DNA of 64,000 nt from Flavobacterium magnum (GTDB taxonomy: Bacteria; Bacteroidota; Bacteroidia; Flavobacteriales; Flavobacteriaceae), in assembly GCF_003055625.1 (NCBI RefSeq), contig NZ_CP028811.1, positions 1,612,001 through 1,676,000 on the forward strand, read 5' to 3'. Positions 18,679 through 27,759 of the stretch are shown piece by piece. The position numbers were made by a program, and so were the translations under genes. The notes under the pieces are model-generated. The model saw only the letters and a program-made list of their open reading frames with translations. It did no database searches and was not told the DNA's origin. Positions within the stretch are counted from its first letter, which is position 1. Each line of letters opens with the position of its first letter.

Positions 18679-19919
18679 GTACAGTAAGTAATATATTGGT
18701 CATAACAGATTCCATCAATGTTGACGACAGCAGCGGGTCAAAAGCCAATGTGGCATTGATCAGCAATCTTGCAGCCGCCGGATTTAACGTGGACGTGTAT
18801 CATTATACCTTGCGGGATATCACACTCGAAGGCGTGAAAACTTTTGCCATACCGGAAATTAAATTCAGTCTCCAGTACTTCCTGAGCCGCTCCCAACGGG
18901 TATTGAGCCGAAAATTCGGTATTGAACTGGCTCGTAACCTCGAACGCATTTTCGGGTTTTCATTTACATTCTTTAATGATACCAGGAGCATCAGGAAAGC
19001 AATCATCGGTATTAAGAAGGAATACGATCTGGTGCTTACATTAAGTAAAGGTGGTAGTTTCCGCCCACATTATGCTGTGCTGCAATTGCCGCAGCTGCAT
19101 CAAAAATGGCTGGCCTATGTGCATGACCCGTTTCCGTTTCACTACTATCCAAGGCCTTATAATTGGGTTGAAGTGAGCCACCTACAGAAGGAACGCTTTT
19201 TCAGGAAAGTGTCGCAGAAGGCGAGGTACAGTGGTTTTCCCTCACAACTGCTTATGGAGTGGATGGGCAGTTATTTCGAAGACTTTCTGCAAACCGGTAT
19301 TATCATACCGCATCAATTAGCCGATTACAAGATTCATGATCCGTCCTTTCCCGACTATTTTGATCCGTCAAAATTCAACGTGTTGCACGCGGGCAACCTC
19401 ATGAAGCAGCGGTCTCCCAAAGGACTCCTTGACGGGTTTTTGGAGTTTCTGAGACGAAACCCGGATGCCGCAGCCGATGCCAGGTTGCTGCTGATCGGTC
19501 CGGCGGACTACCACCGGGAATGGCTCGCGGGGTACAGCCAGTTCAGTCCTCAGGTTCATATCGTGCCGTCAAGTATATCATTTGACCGCATATATCACTT
19601 GCAGATGCAGTCCTGCGTGAACGTCATCCTCGAGTCGAAATCCGAGATCAGTCCGTTTCTTCCGGCTAAATTCCCACACTGTATTTCGGCCAACAAACCC
19701 ATACTGCTTTTGGCACCATACTACAGCGAGGCCAGGAGGCTGCTGGGACAGGATTACCAGTTTTGGTCAGAGACTGACGATGTGCCACGCATTGCCGGCC
19801 TTTTCGAAAGGCTCTACGAAGTCTGGAAGGAAAATCCTGAAAATCTGGCGATGCACCGAGAGGACATCAGGGACTACCTTTCTGCCTCCTATCTCAAATC
19901 GGCAATAGAAAAGTTATAA
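18675..19919 (+). CDS. Probable GT-B glycosyltransferase
   Basis: This is a protein of about 414 residues. ILVITDSINVDDSSGSKANV opens a GT-B-like N-terminal domain, and VLHAGNLMKQRSPKGLLDGF marks the C-terminal Rossmann domain. Near the end, ISANKPILLLAP resembles the donor site of GT4 proteins. The classical GT4 E-x7-E pair is not obvious. I chose TTG 18675 because it overlaps the wecB stop as TTGA; TTG 18669 is also possible, and no ATG is near. Confidence 0.68.
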   Translation: MSTVSNILVITDSINVDDSSGSKANVALISNLAAAGFNVDVYHYTLRDITLEGVKTFAIPEIKFSLQYFLSRSQRVLSRKFGIELARNLERIFGFSFTFFNDTRSIRKAIIGIKKEYDLVLTLSKGGSFRPHYAVLQLPQLHQKWLAYVHDPFPFHYYPRPYNWVEVSHLQKERFFRKVSQKARYSGFPSQLLMEWMGSYFEDFLQTGIIIPHQLADYKIHDPSFPDYFDPSKFNVLHAGNLMKQRSPKGLLDGFLEFLRRNPDAAADARLLLIGPADYHREWLAGYSQFSPQVHIVPSSISFDRIYHLQMQSCVNVILESKSEISPFLPAKFPHCISANKPILLLAPYYSEARRLLGQDYQFWSETDDVPRIAGLFERLYEVWKENPENLAMHREDIRDYLSASYLKSAIEKL

Positions 19920-19922
19920 TCA

Positions 19923-20831
19923 ATGGTACCGGCGACGCAATTTTCAATCCTGATTTCCACGAGAAACCGCCGTGAAGCATTGGACTTTACGCTGCGCCGG
20001 CTTTTGGATTGTCAGGACGGCAACGTAGAGGTGCTGGTGTTTGATGACGGTTCGACTGACGGCACTTTCGACCACGTCAGATTTCATTTCCCGTGGGTAA
20101 CGCTTCAGCGCAATGAAACATCGAGGGGCTACATGTACTGCCGGAATAAAATGCTCAATGAAACCAAAGCCAGGTTCGCTATATCGCTTGATGACGATGC
20201 CCATTTCCTGACAACAAAGCCATTTGATGCGATTGCTGCTTATTTCGCGAAACATCCGCAGTGCGGACTCATAGCGATGCGTATCTTCTGGGGGACTAAT
20301 GCGCCCGCCTCACTCGACAGCCGGGAAGATTCGGGGCGTGTAAGGGGTTTCGTTGGTTGTGCCCATGCCTGGTGTATGGAAAGCTGGCGGAAAATCCCGG
20401 ATTACCCGGAATGGTTCGGGTTTTACGGAGAAGAAGATTTTGCCTCATACCAGATGTTCAAAAAAAACATCGAGGTACATTACCTCCCGGAGGTATTGGT
20501 CCAGCACCGGGTAAACGTCGCAGATCGCAGAAAGGACAAAGACTACGGCATACGCCTGCGTCGCTCTTTAAGGGCGGGGTGGTACCTGTTTTTGTTATTT
20601 TACCCCTTATCCCAAATTCCGCGGATTATGGCTTATTCAGTCTGGATGCAGTTGAAGCTGAAAGTCTTTAAAGGCGATGTAAAAGCGTTAAAGGCGCTGT
20701 GCCTGGCGGGAATCGATTTGCTTATCTCCTTGCCGAAAATTGCCAGGGAGAGCCGTCGGTTTACAAAGCAGGAATTTCAACAATACCAGCAATTACCTGC
20801 CACGAAAATATATTGGCAGCCCGAAAAATAA
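19923..20831 (+). CDS. GT2 family glycosyltransferase
   Basis: The 302-residue enzyme has the N-terminal GT-A motifs FSILISTRNRREA, VFDDGSTDGT and ISLDDDAHFL. These are followed by GFYGEEDF, the ED motif where the catalytic base of inverting GT2 enzymes sits, and a C-terminal segment with one likely membrane helix (AGWYLFLLFYPLSQIPRIM). It lies three bases after the preceding gene and just before the nonulosonic acid genes, so it is one candidate for the acid's acceptor partner; this is inference. Confidence 0.85.
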   Translation: MVPATQFSILISTRNRREALDFTLRRLLDCQDGNVEVLVFDDGSTDGTFDHVRFHFPWVTLQRNETSRGYMYCRNKMLNETKARFAISLDDDAHFLTTKPFDAIAAYFAKHPQCGLIAMRIFWGTNAPASLDSREDSGRVRGFVGCAHAWCMESWRKIPDYPEWFGFYGEEDFASYQMFKKNIEVHYLPEVLVQHRVNVADRRKDKDYGIRLRRSLRAGWYLFLLFYPLSQIPRIMAYSVWMQLKLKVFKGDVKALKALCLAGIDLLISLPKIARESRRFTKQEFQQYQQLPATKIYWQPEK

Positions 20832-20855
20832 ATGCAGCCGAAGCGCTAAAATCAG

Positions 20856-20863
20856 TATTTTTG
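20856..20863 (+). promoter_or_regulatory. Candidate -7 element upstream of neuB
   Basis: TATTTTTG matches TAnnTTTG and ends 20 bases before the TTG that best starts neuB. It lies in a 52-base gap between two ORFs. No -33 TTG was found at standard spacing, so support is partial. Confidence 0.35.
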
Positions 20864-20883
20864 AAACTATTAAAAGCAAAAAT

Positions 20884-21897
20884 TTGGAAAGCCCGTTCCC
20901 CTATCTTATAGCCGAAATCGCACAGGCCCATGACGGCAGTCTTGGTGCCGCCCACGCCTACATTGATGCCTTGGCACAGACGGGGATTGATGCCGTAAAA
21001 TTCCAACTGCACATTGCAGAGGCCGAAAGCAGCGCGTTTGAGCCTTTCAGGGTAAAATTTTCATTCGAAGACGAAACAAGATTTGATTATTGGAAGCGCA
21101 CGTCGTTCACGCAGGAACAATGGAAGGGCCTCAAAAAGCATTGTGATGAGGTAGGCCTGGAGTTCCTTTGTTCTCCGTTCAGTAACCTGGCAGTGGAGTG
21201 GCTGGAAGAGATTGGAATCAAAAGATATAAGGTCGGTTCCGGCGAAGTGGCGAATTTCCTGCTTCTTGAAAAGATCGCTAAAACGGGACGGCCGGTTATC
21301 CTTTCGTCAGGAATGAGCAATTATTCCGAACTGGATGCGGCTGTGCGTTTCCTGAGAGAACGCAACGTCGATTTTTCAATTCTACAGTGCACAACATCCT
21401 ATCCGACGATGCCCGAGCAATACGGACTCAACGTCATATCTGAATTGAAGCAAAGGTATCAGGTGAAGGTGGGTTATTCGGATCATTCGGCAAAAATAGA
21501 AACCGGGATCGCCGCAGTGGCAATGGGCGCTGAAATCCTTGAATTCCATGCCGTGTTTGACCGCGCGCAGTTTGGGCCTGATGCACAATCATCATTGACA
21601 ATTGCGGAAATTACACAACTGGTCCGAGCAGTTCGGAACATTGCATCAGCGATGCGGTTTCCTGCAGACAAAGAAGATAACAGCAAGTTTTCGGCGCTCA
21701 AGCAGATTTTCGAAAAGTCGCTGGCGGTCAACAAACCTATGAAAAAAGGAGACATCATTACATTTGACGATCTCGAGGCCAAAAAGCCGAAAGGCCATGG
21801 TATCGATGCATCGGATTTTATGGGGATTGTCGGAAAAAAATTAACTGCCGACAGGCAGCAATGGGATTTTTTAAACTACGAAGATTTGTATGAATAA
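20884..21897 (+). CDS. neuB: N-acetylneuraminate (nonulosonic acid) synthase
   Basis: The catalytic TIM barrel opens with LIAEIAQAHDGS and continues with VKFQ, KVGSGEV, LSSGMSN, QCTTSYPTMPEQ and VGYSDHS. The last ~60 residues are the SAF/antifreeze-like domain (EKSLAVNKPMKKGDIITFDDL). The enzyme condenses phosphoenolpyruvate with ManNAc or a modified derivative to give a nine-carbon acid. TTG 20884 gives 337 residues, the normal family length, and follows a -7 element. An in-frame TTG at 20740 would add 48 non-conserved residues inside the previous gene. It overlaps neuC by eight bases. Confidence 0.93.
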   Translation: MESPFPYLIAEIAQAHDGSLGAAHAYIDALAQTGIDAVKFQLHIAEAESSAFEPFRVKFSFEDETRFDYWKRTSFTQEQWKGLKKHCDEVGLEFLCSPFSNLAVEWLEEIGIKRYKVGSGEVANFLLLEKIAKTGRPVILSSGMSNYSELDAAVRFLRERNVDFSILQCTTSYPTMPEQYGLNVISELKQRYQVKVGYSDHSAKIETGIAAVAMGAEILEFHAVFDRAQFGPDAQSSLTIAEITQLVRAVRNIASAMRFPADKEDNSKFSALKQIFEKSLAVNKPMKKGDIITFDDLEAKKPKGHGIDASDFMGIVGKKLTADRQQWDFLNYEDLYE

Positions 21898-23047
21898 ACG
21901 AAAAATCGCTGTCGTCATCACCGCGCGCCCGTCTTACAGCAGGGTCAAGACGGTGCTGAAAGCCATTCAGGACCATCCGCAGCTCGAGCTTCAACTGATT
22001 GTTGCAGCGTCGGCGCTTTTGGAACGGTATGGCTCAGCGGTCAATTATATAGAACAGGACGGTTTTCAAATTGCCGCCAAAGTATTCAACGTGCTCGAAG
22101 GGGAGAACCTTACTGCGGCCGCAAAGACCACCGGAATCGGAATTCTTGAGTTGTCAACGGTTTTCGACAACCTTGTGCCCGATATCGTCGTCACGGTTGC
22201 AGACCGTTTTGAGACAATGGCTACGGCGGTTTCAGCTTCGTACATGAATATCCCACTGGCCCACATACAGGGCGGCGAAGTCACAGGGAACATAGACGAA
22301 AAAGTGCGTCACGCCATTACCAAATTGGCCGATTACCACTTCACTGCCTCCGAAAATGCGAAGCAGCGTGTCATCAGGCTGGGTGAAAATCCTGACTTTG
22401 TCTTCAATACCGGTTGTCCGTCGATAGACATCGCGTCTGACATTGCCGATATATCGCCGCTGCCTTTCGATCCGTATGAAAAATATGGCGGTGTAGGGGC
22501 AAAACCCGATCTTTCCAACGGCTATCTCGTGGTCATGCAGCATCCGGTGACGACGGAATACAAAGATTCAAGAAAGCATATCGAAGAGACCCTGACCGCG
22601 GTTGCAGCCCTCAATATACCGGTCCTTTGGTTTTGGCCGAATGTTGATGCCGGCGCCGACGGGACGTCAACAGGTATCAGGAGTTTCCGGGAATCCAACC
22701 GGCTCGGCCACGTCCATTTCTTTAAAAATATGGAAGGCGGGGATTTCCTGATATTGCTCAATAATGCAATCGGACTCATAGGAAATTCCAGTGTCGGCAT
22801 CCGGGAATGTGCCTTTTTAGGTGTGCCTGTAGTAAACATCGGTTCACGACAGCATAAGCGGGACCGGGGATACAATGTCACCGACGTCGGTTATGATAAG
22901 GAAGCCATTCTCGAGGCAGTGCAAACCATCATCAGCAATCCAAGGCCACAGCGGTCAGGGGTTTACGGTGGCGGCACCGCAGGAAAAGCTATCGCGGCCA
23001 TATTGTCGCAAACCGATTTAAGATTTCATAAAACCATCACCTACTAA
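21890..23047 (+). CDS. neuC: UDP-GlcNAc 2-epimerase, hydrolysing
   Basis: This 385-residue protein starts IAVVITARPSYSRVKTVL and has VADRFETMATAVSA, AHIQGGEVTGNIDE and the C-terminal GNSSVGIRECAFLGVPVVNIG. These match NeuC/LegG-type enzymes, which convert UDP-GlcNAc (or UDP-diNAcBac) to ManNAc (or its 4-acetamido-6-deoxy derivative) plus UDP. It feeds NeuB next door. The lack of a nearby UDP-GlcNAc 4,6-dehydratase and aminotransferase favours ManNAc and a Neu5Ac-type product over legionaminic acid, unless those genes lie elsewhere. Confidence 0.93.
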   Translation: MNKRKIAVVITARPSYSRVKTVLKAIQDHPQLELQLIVAASALLERYGSAVNYIEQDGFQIAAKVFNVLEGENLTAAAKTTGIGILELSTVFDNLVPDIVVTVADRFETMATAVSASYMNIPLAHIQGGEVTGNIDEKVRHAITKLADYHFTASENAKQRVIRLGENPDFVFNTGCPSIDIASDIADISPLPFDPYEKYGGVGAKPDLSNGYLVVMQHPVTTEYKDSRKHIEETLTAVAALNIPVLWFWPNVDAGADGTSTGIRSFRESNRLGHVHFFKNMEGGDFLILLNNAIGLIGNSSVGIRECAFLGVPVVNIGSRQHKRDRGYNVTDVGYDKEAILEAVQTIISNPRPQRSGVYGGGTAGKAIAAILSQTDLRFHKTITY

Positions 23048-23748
23048 TGAGGATTCTTGGAATCATACCGGCGCGCGGCGGCTCGAAAGGGGTTCCCGGA
23101 AAAAACATAAAGGAATTGGGCGGTCAGCCCTTGCTGGCATACACCATCCTGCAAAGCCTGCAAAGCCGGTTGTTAACCAGGGTAATCGTGTCAAGCGATG
23201 ACTCCGATATCATCAACTGCGCTCTGGCTTACGGCGCTGAGGTTCCGTTTGTAAGGCCTGACTTCCTCGCTGACGACAAAGCTGCAAGCATCGCTGTGGT
23301 TCAGCATGCGGTGGCATTTCTCGAATCGGAAAACGAATATTTTGATGCGGTCTGCCTATTGCAGGCGACCTCCCCGTTTAGAGAAAAGGGATCTATCGAT
23401 AAGGCAATTGCCAGATTTATCGAGTCAGAGGCTGATGCACTGGTCAGCGTGCTTCCCGTACCACATGAATTCAATCCCCATTGGGTTTTTGAGCCTGATC
23501 GAAATGGATTCCTGAGTATTGCGACCGGTGAGGCAAAAATTATCGGGAGAAGACAGGAACTACCGCCTGCTTTTTTCAGGGATGGCTCAATCTATCTGAC
23601 AAAAACCGAGTGTATCAAGGAAGGGACATTTTACGGCGAAAAACTTGCTTTTACGCAAAGTAACCCGGAATTGTATGTAAATATAGACAGTCCGGACGAC
23701 TGGAAAGCAGCAGAAATGAAATTACCAACCATAATGTCACTGATATAA
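23047..23748 (+). CDS. neuA: CMP-nonulosonate (N-acylneuraminate) cytidylyltransferase
   Basis: The N-terminus GIIPARGGSKGVPGKNIKEL is the CTP-binding signature of CMP-sialic acid synthetases. LLQATSPFR and FRDGSIYLTK are later family blocks. At 233 residues it is the single-domain form without an esterase extension. It activates the NeuB product with CTP for a sialyltransferase-type enzyme. It overlaps neuC by one base and asnB by one base, so the whole set is tightly coupled. Confidence 0.94.
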   Translation: MRILGIIPARGGSKGVPGKNIKELGGQPLLAYTILQSLQSRLLTRVIVSSDDSDIINCALAYGAEVPFVRPDFLADDKAASIAVVQHAVAFLESENEYFDAVCLLQATSPFREKGSIDKAIARFIESEADALVSVLPVPHEFNPHWVFEPDRNGFLSIATGEAKIIGRRQELPPAFFRDGSIYLTKTECIKEGTFYGEKLAFTQSNPELYVNIDSPDDWKAAEMKLPTIMSLI

Positions 23749-25454
23749 TGTGCGGGATAGCGGGCATCGTAGGCCACCACCCGGACAACTTACAAAACCT
23801 GCGGTCGATGCTCGAAATCCAAAAGCATCGCGGTCCCGATGCCACGGCGTCTTGGATCGGGGACTCTTTGGTTTTGGGACACAATCGATTGAGTATTATT
23901 GATCTTTCGGAGGCTGCCAACCAACCCATGCACAGTGCCTGCGGCCGATACGTCATCGTATTTAACGGGGAAATTTACAATTATATAGAACTTCGCCGCC
24001 AACTCCCGGAAAGCGGTTTCAGGACAGATTCCGATACGGAGGTGTTGCTCGAAGCATATAAAAGGTGGGGAAGCAGCGTATTGGACAAACTCAATGGTAT
24101 GTTCAGCTTTGTCATTTGGGACAAAACGGATAAAAAACTTTTTGCTGCACGCGACCGTTTCGGTGTAAAACCTTTTTATTACGCGTTTAAAGATGGCCGG
24201 TTTTACTTTTCCAGTGAAGTCAAGACGCTGTTTGCAGGCGGCATTGCCAAGCGCAAGAGCTATAAGGTCTGGGCCAACTATTTTGCCTTCGGGACTTACG
24301 GTCTGCCTGACGAAACTTTTTGGGAAGGAATCCGGCAACTGCCCGCAGGACATTTTATTGCCACGGATATGCTTACTTTGGAGCAGGCAAAACCTGTAAA
24401 ATGGTATGATTTTGCCACGAGGATCAGCGCTGTCAGCGACAGTCCCGGCAACGATTTCAAGGAACGATATGAAGCGATGCTGCACGATGCGATTTCGCTG
24501 AGGTTTCGCGCAGATGTCCCGCTAGGCATGAATGTGAGCGGCGGCCTTGACTCGTCATTGCTTATTTCAATGGTACACCAGAACCTGTCCTCGGATAAAA
24601 ACATTGAAGCTTTCACTTTTTATTCCGGTGATGCGCGCTACGACGAATTGCCATGGGTAAGCACATTGATGGAACAAACGCCTTATCCGCTCAACAAAGT
24701 ACTGCTGCAATGGCAGGACATCCCCAAGATGATTTCCGAAATAAGCTACTGTGAAGACGAACCTTTCGGCGGGTTCCCCACTTTGGCTTACAGCCTGCTT
24801 TTCAAGGAAGCACGGGCCAGAAAAATACCGGTAATCCTCGACGGTCAGGGCATGGACGAGGCGTGGGCAGGCTACGATTATTATCACAACCGCTCAGACA
24901 GTGTCATACAGGGTGTGACTTCGAGTCCGGTAAGGCCGGAAATCATGACCCCTGATTTCGCTGCCTTTGCGGAAAAGGAATTCTACCCGGAGCCGTTTGA
25001 CAGCCGTCTGCAAAACCTGCAGTTCCGGGATTTATTTTTCACGAAAATGCCTCGGGCGCTCCGGTTCAACGATCGGATTAGCATGAAGTATGGCATCGAA
25101 CTAAGGGAGCCTTTCCTGGATTACAGGCTTGTTGAAACGGCGTTCGCGCAAACCGATGCGATGAAACTGCAAAATGGGCAAACCAAATGGCTGCTCCGTG
25201 ACATCGCCAGAAAACATCTTGGTGATTCCATTGCGCTGGCACCAAAAAGGGCCGTGCAAACGCCACAGAGAGAGTGGATTTCGAACGAACTGAAATCCTA
25301 TTTTGATGAGCGGATCGACGCATTTTCAAAAACGGAGGGTGTTGATCCAAACGCCGTGAAAAGGATTTGGGCCGCATATTGTGAGGGAAATCAGGATAAT
25401 AGTTTTTATATTTGGCAATGGATAAATGCCGTCGCCGTTCAAGACAACCGATGA
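23748..25454 (+). CDS. asnB: Asparagine synthetase B-like glutamine amidotransferase
   Basis: This 568-residue protein has the Ntn-type glutaminase (Cys2 in MCGIAGIVG, then KHRGPDA and FNGEIYNY) followed by the ATP pyrophosphatase domain with its PP-loop SGGLDSS. It uses glutamine and ATP to amidate a carboxylate. In polysaccharide loci such AsnB paralogues are often proposed to amidate uronic or other sugar acids instead of aspartate. Its start overlaps the neuA stop, so a glycan substrate, perhaps the nonulosonic acid carboxylate or a uronate, is plausible but unproven. Confidence 0.88.
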   Translation: MCGIAGIVGHHPDNLQNLRSMLEIQKHRGPDATASWIGDSLVLGHNRLSIIDLSEAANQPMHSACGRYVIVFNGEIYNYIELRRQLPESGFRTDSDTEVLLEAYKRWGSSVLDKLNGMFSFVIWDKTDKKLFAARDRFGVKPFYYAFKDGRFYFSSEVKTLFAGGIAKRKSYKVWANYFAFGTYGLPDETFWEGIRQLPAGHFIATDMLTLEQAKPVKWYDFATRISAVSDSPGNDFKERYEAMLHDAISLRFRADVPLGMNVSGGLDSSLLISMVHQNLSSDKNIEAFTFYSGDARYDELPWVSTLMEQTPYPLNKVLLQWQDIPKMISEISYCEDEPFGGFPTLAYSLLFKEARARKIPVILDGQGMDEAWAGYDYYHNRSDSVIQGVTSSPVRPEIMTPDFAAFAEKEFYPEPFDSRLQNLQFRDLFFTKMPRALRFNDRISMKYGIELREPFLDYRLVETAFAQTDAMKLQNGQTKWLLRDIARKHLGDSIALAPKRAVQTPQREWISNELKSYFDERIDAFSKTEGVDPNAVKRIWAAYCEGNQDNSFYIWQWINAVAVQDNR

Positions 25455-25486
25455 AATTCCCGGCATTAACCGCTAACTGACGAACA

Positions 25487-26323
25487 ATGATTACAAGGGA
25501 AGCTACTTTAGAGGATTGGGATCGGTTGATCGCCTTTTTCCGCTCGGTTTACCCGGCGAACCATCCGCTGCAGCAACGTATGTTCTGGAACTGGCAGTAC
25601 GGAGATAAAGCATATGGACGGTCGTTCATCAGTCTTGATGAAAATGGCGATATCACCGGGCACGTCGGCGCCAGTTTTGCCGGCGGGGTCGCATGGATCA
25701 TTAATGTATACCTACTGGAATCATGCCGCGGGAAAGGTGTTTTGCGTGAACTGTACGGTCTTGCAAGGCAATACCATCCCCTTGCTGCGACGGCGGCGAA
25801 TGCTGCCGGTTTGGGTTTGTACCGCAACATGGGCTGGATCCGCTATCATGATTTAATACGTCTGGTGAAAATCAATCCCAACATGCAAAACGCGTCGGCG
25901 GAGTTGATTTGTAGCCCGGCCGCTGTGGCCGTCGATGATCTGGTTGCAACCGATACCCATTATTTCCGCCAACCCGGAATTAAGGGTGTTTTGTTCGATG
26001 ACGGAACGCGGGCTGTAAGCCAGGACGCTGTAGGCGGATTGCGGATTTGTGATTTTGACGACGCCAGCACCATGGAATCCCTCGCTTGGGAAAAAGGATA
26101 CCATTGGGTCGACTATATTACGTCGTGGAACGATATGAAGCTAAAATATCTCGAGGCGCAGCATTGGATGCCTGACCGTCTGTCTGTTATCCCATGGCGG
26201 CTGAACCCGGTCGAATTTAATTATTTTTGTGACATTACTTTTCTTTCCGAAGAACCACTTGATAAAAAGTTTGTCGTGCATCGCTCTTATTCCGACCATG
26301 GGAGGGTCGGCAGCTTAAAATGA
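25487..26323 (+). CDS. GNAT-fold N-acyltransferase-like protein
   Basis: In this 278-residue protein the first ~130 residues look like a GNAT domain: ITREATLEDWDRLIAFF at the start, INVYLLESCRGKGVLREL as the acetyl-CoA pyrophosphate loop (RGKG), then AATAANAAGLGLYRNMGW. The C-terminal half has no family I recognise. It lies directly after asnB and overlaps the next gene by four bases, so N-acylation of an amino sugar in the glycan is the likeliest role. Confidence 0.72.
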   Translation: MITREATLEDWDRLIAFFRSVYPANHPLQQRMFWNWQYGDKAYGRSFISLDENGDITGHVGASFAGGVAWIINVYLLESCRGKGVLRELYGLARQYHPLAATAANAAGLGLYRNMGWIRYHDLIRLVKINPNMQNASAELICSPAAVAVDDLVATDTHYFRQPGIKGVLFDDGTRAVSQDAVGGLRICDFDDASTMESLAWEKGYHWVDYITSWNDMKLKYLEAQHWMPDRLSVIPWRLNPVEFNYFCDITFLSEEPLDKKFVVHRSYSDHGRVGSLK

Positions 26324-27759
26324 GAAAAATGAAAACATTAGGAGTGGTCATTACTGACGGTGTCGGATTCAGGAATTTCGTGCTTACCGATTTTATCCCT
26401 GAAGCCTCGAAAGTGTTTGATGAGGTCGTGCTGTTTTCATGCCTTCCGCATCAGGTTTATGATCAATACGCATTGCCCTGCAGTATTGTAGAGCTCGAAG
26501 TATTTCAGGAATCCACCGCAACCTGGTTTTTCAGGAAGGCGAAGGAAATTGCGCACCTCCAGTTGAATCGAAAAGGCAATTTCGGAATCCAGGATAATTT
26601 CAATACCAACAGGAACGCTGCCATGACCTTGCGCGGGTTGGCCACACGGTTTATTTTCGGGCTGACCCGCGTATGCCATTCCGAAAGGTGGATTTCAATG
26701 TATCAAAAACTACAGCAACGCTCGTTGCGAAACCACCGCGTGACGAAAGATTATGAGAGGTTACTCGAATCCCATGCGGTGGATTTGCTTTTTTTTACAC
26801 ACCAGCGTCCTTCATTTATTGCGCCTATGATTTATGCGGCTGAAAAGGGTGGGATCAGGACCGCTGCGTTTATCTTCAGCTGGGATAATTTGGCTTCCAA
26901 AGGCAGGATGGCAGGGAATTTCGATTTCTACCTGGTATGGAGCGATCTCATGAAACGCGATTTGCTTGCCTTTTACCGACGTATAACCGAATCACAGGCG
27001 ACAGTGGTCGGGACGCCGCAGTTTGAGCCATATATAATGGAGCGCTACGGTCATACCGAAGCGGCGTTCCGCCGTCGTTTCCATATCGACAATGCCAATC
27101 CCATCATCTTGTTCACCTGCAACGATTCGAGCAGCAAAAACGATCCGATTTATCTCGATCTGCTTGCACACTTTATCTCAAAAGGACAGCTTTCACGTCA
27201 GGTGAATCTTATCGTTCGTACGTCTCCGGCCGAAGATCCGGTCCGGTTTAAGGACATTGCGGAAAAATATCCGTTTATTATTTGGAATCACCCGGATTGG
27301 GAAATCAAGAGGGCGGCGCATCAGGAAGCATGGTCACAGCGCGTGCCTTCTCAGAATGATGTGAACGACCTGAAATCGCTGCTGCGGTTTTCAGACATCA
27401 ATATTAATGTACTGTCGACGATTACGATTGACGCCTTTTTATTTGACAAGCCTGTAATCAATCCGGTATTTGGCAATCCGGAAAACGGCCTGTTCGACGA
27501 CCAGAAATTTTTCAGTTATTGGCACCTTGAGGCACTGGTTAAATCACAGTCCACCGAAATCGTAAAAAACGAAACAGAATATCTTGACAGCCTGAACGCA
27601 TTGCTCCAGGGTAACGACGCGAGGCGCACACAGCGGGCTGCGTTTGTCGGGCTGCAAATTGGTAAGCCATTGGAAGGAACCAGCAAAAGGATTGCTGAAA
27701 ACCTGGCCGGCCTTTCCAACGCCTCGTTCCGTAAATCTAAAAATGCGACTCATGCTTAA
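26320..27759 (+). CDS. Glycan-locus protein, probable GT-B fold transferase of uncertain family
   Basis: This 479-residue soluble protein starts LGVVITDGVGFRNFVLTDF and has FIFSWDNLASKGRM, YLVWSDLMKRDL and VVGTPQFEPY. The tail contains FSDININVLSTITIDAFLFDKPVINPVFG, resembling the donor-site region of GT-B or CDP-glycerol-phosphotransferase-like proteins. Similar proteins occur in surface-polysaccharide clusters without known activity. It is translationally coupled on both sides. I cannot assign a reaction. Confidence 0.6.
   Translation: MRKMKTLGVVITDGVGFRNFVLTDFIPEASKVFDEVVLFSCLPHQVYDQYALPCSIVELEVFQESTATWFFRKAKEIAHLQLNRKGNFGIQDNFNTNRNAAMTLRGLATRFIFGLTRVCHSERWISMYQKLQQRSLRNHRVTKDYERLLESHAVDLLFFTHQRPSFIAPMIYAAEKGGIRTAAFIFSWDNLASKGRMAGNFDFYLVWSDLMKRDLLAFYRRITESQATVVGTPQFEPYIMERYGHTEAAFRRRFHIDNANPIILFTCNDSSSKNDPIYLDLLAHFISKGQLSRQVNLIVRTSPAEDPVRFKDIAEKYPFIIWNHPDWEIKRAAHQEAWSQRVPSQNDVNDLKSLLRFSDININVLSTITIDAFLFDKPVINPVFGNPENGLFDDQKFFSYWHLEALVKSQSTEIVKNETEYLDSLNALLQGNDARRTQRAAFVGLQIGKPLEGTSKRIAENLAGLSNASFRKSKNATHA

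Noticed and set aside
20740..20883. Upstream extension of neuB from TTG 20740
   Set aside because: The extra 48 residues lie mostly inside the preceding GT2 gene, look non-conserved, and precede the -7 element at 20856.
23790..24485. Minus-strand open frame (231 codons) opposite asnB
   Set aside because: It has no domain or signal; asnB motifs on the other strand are complete.
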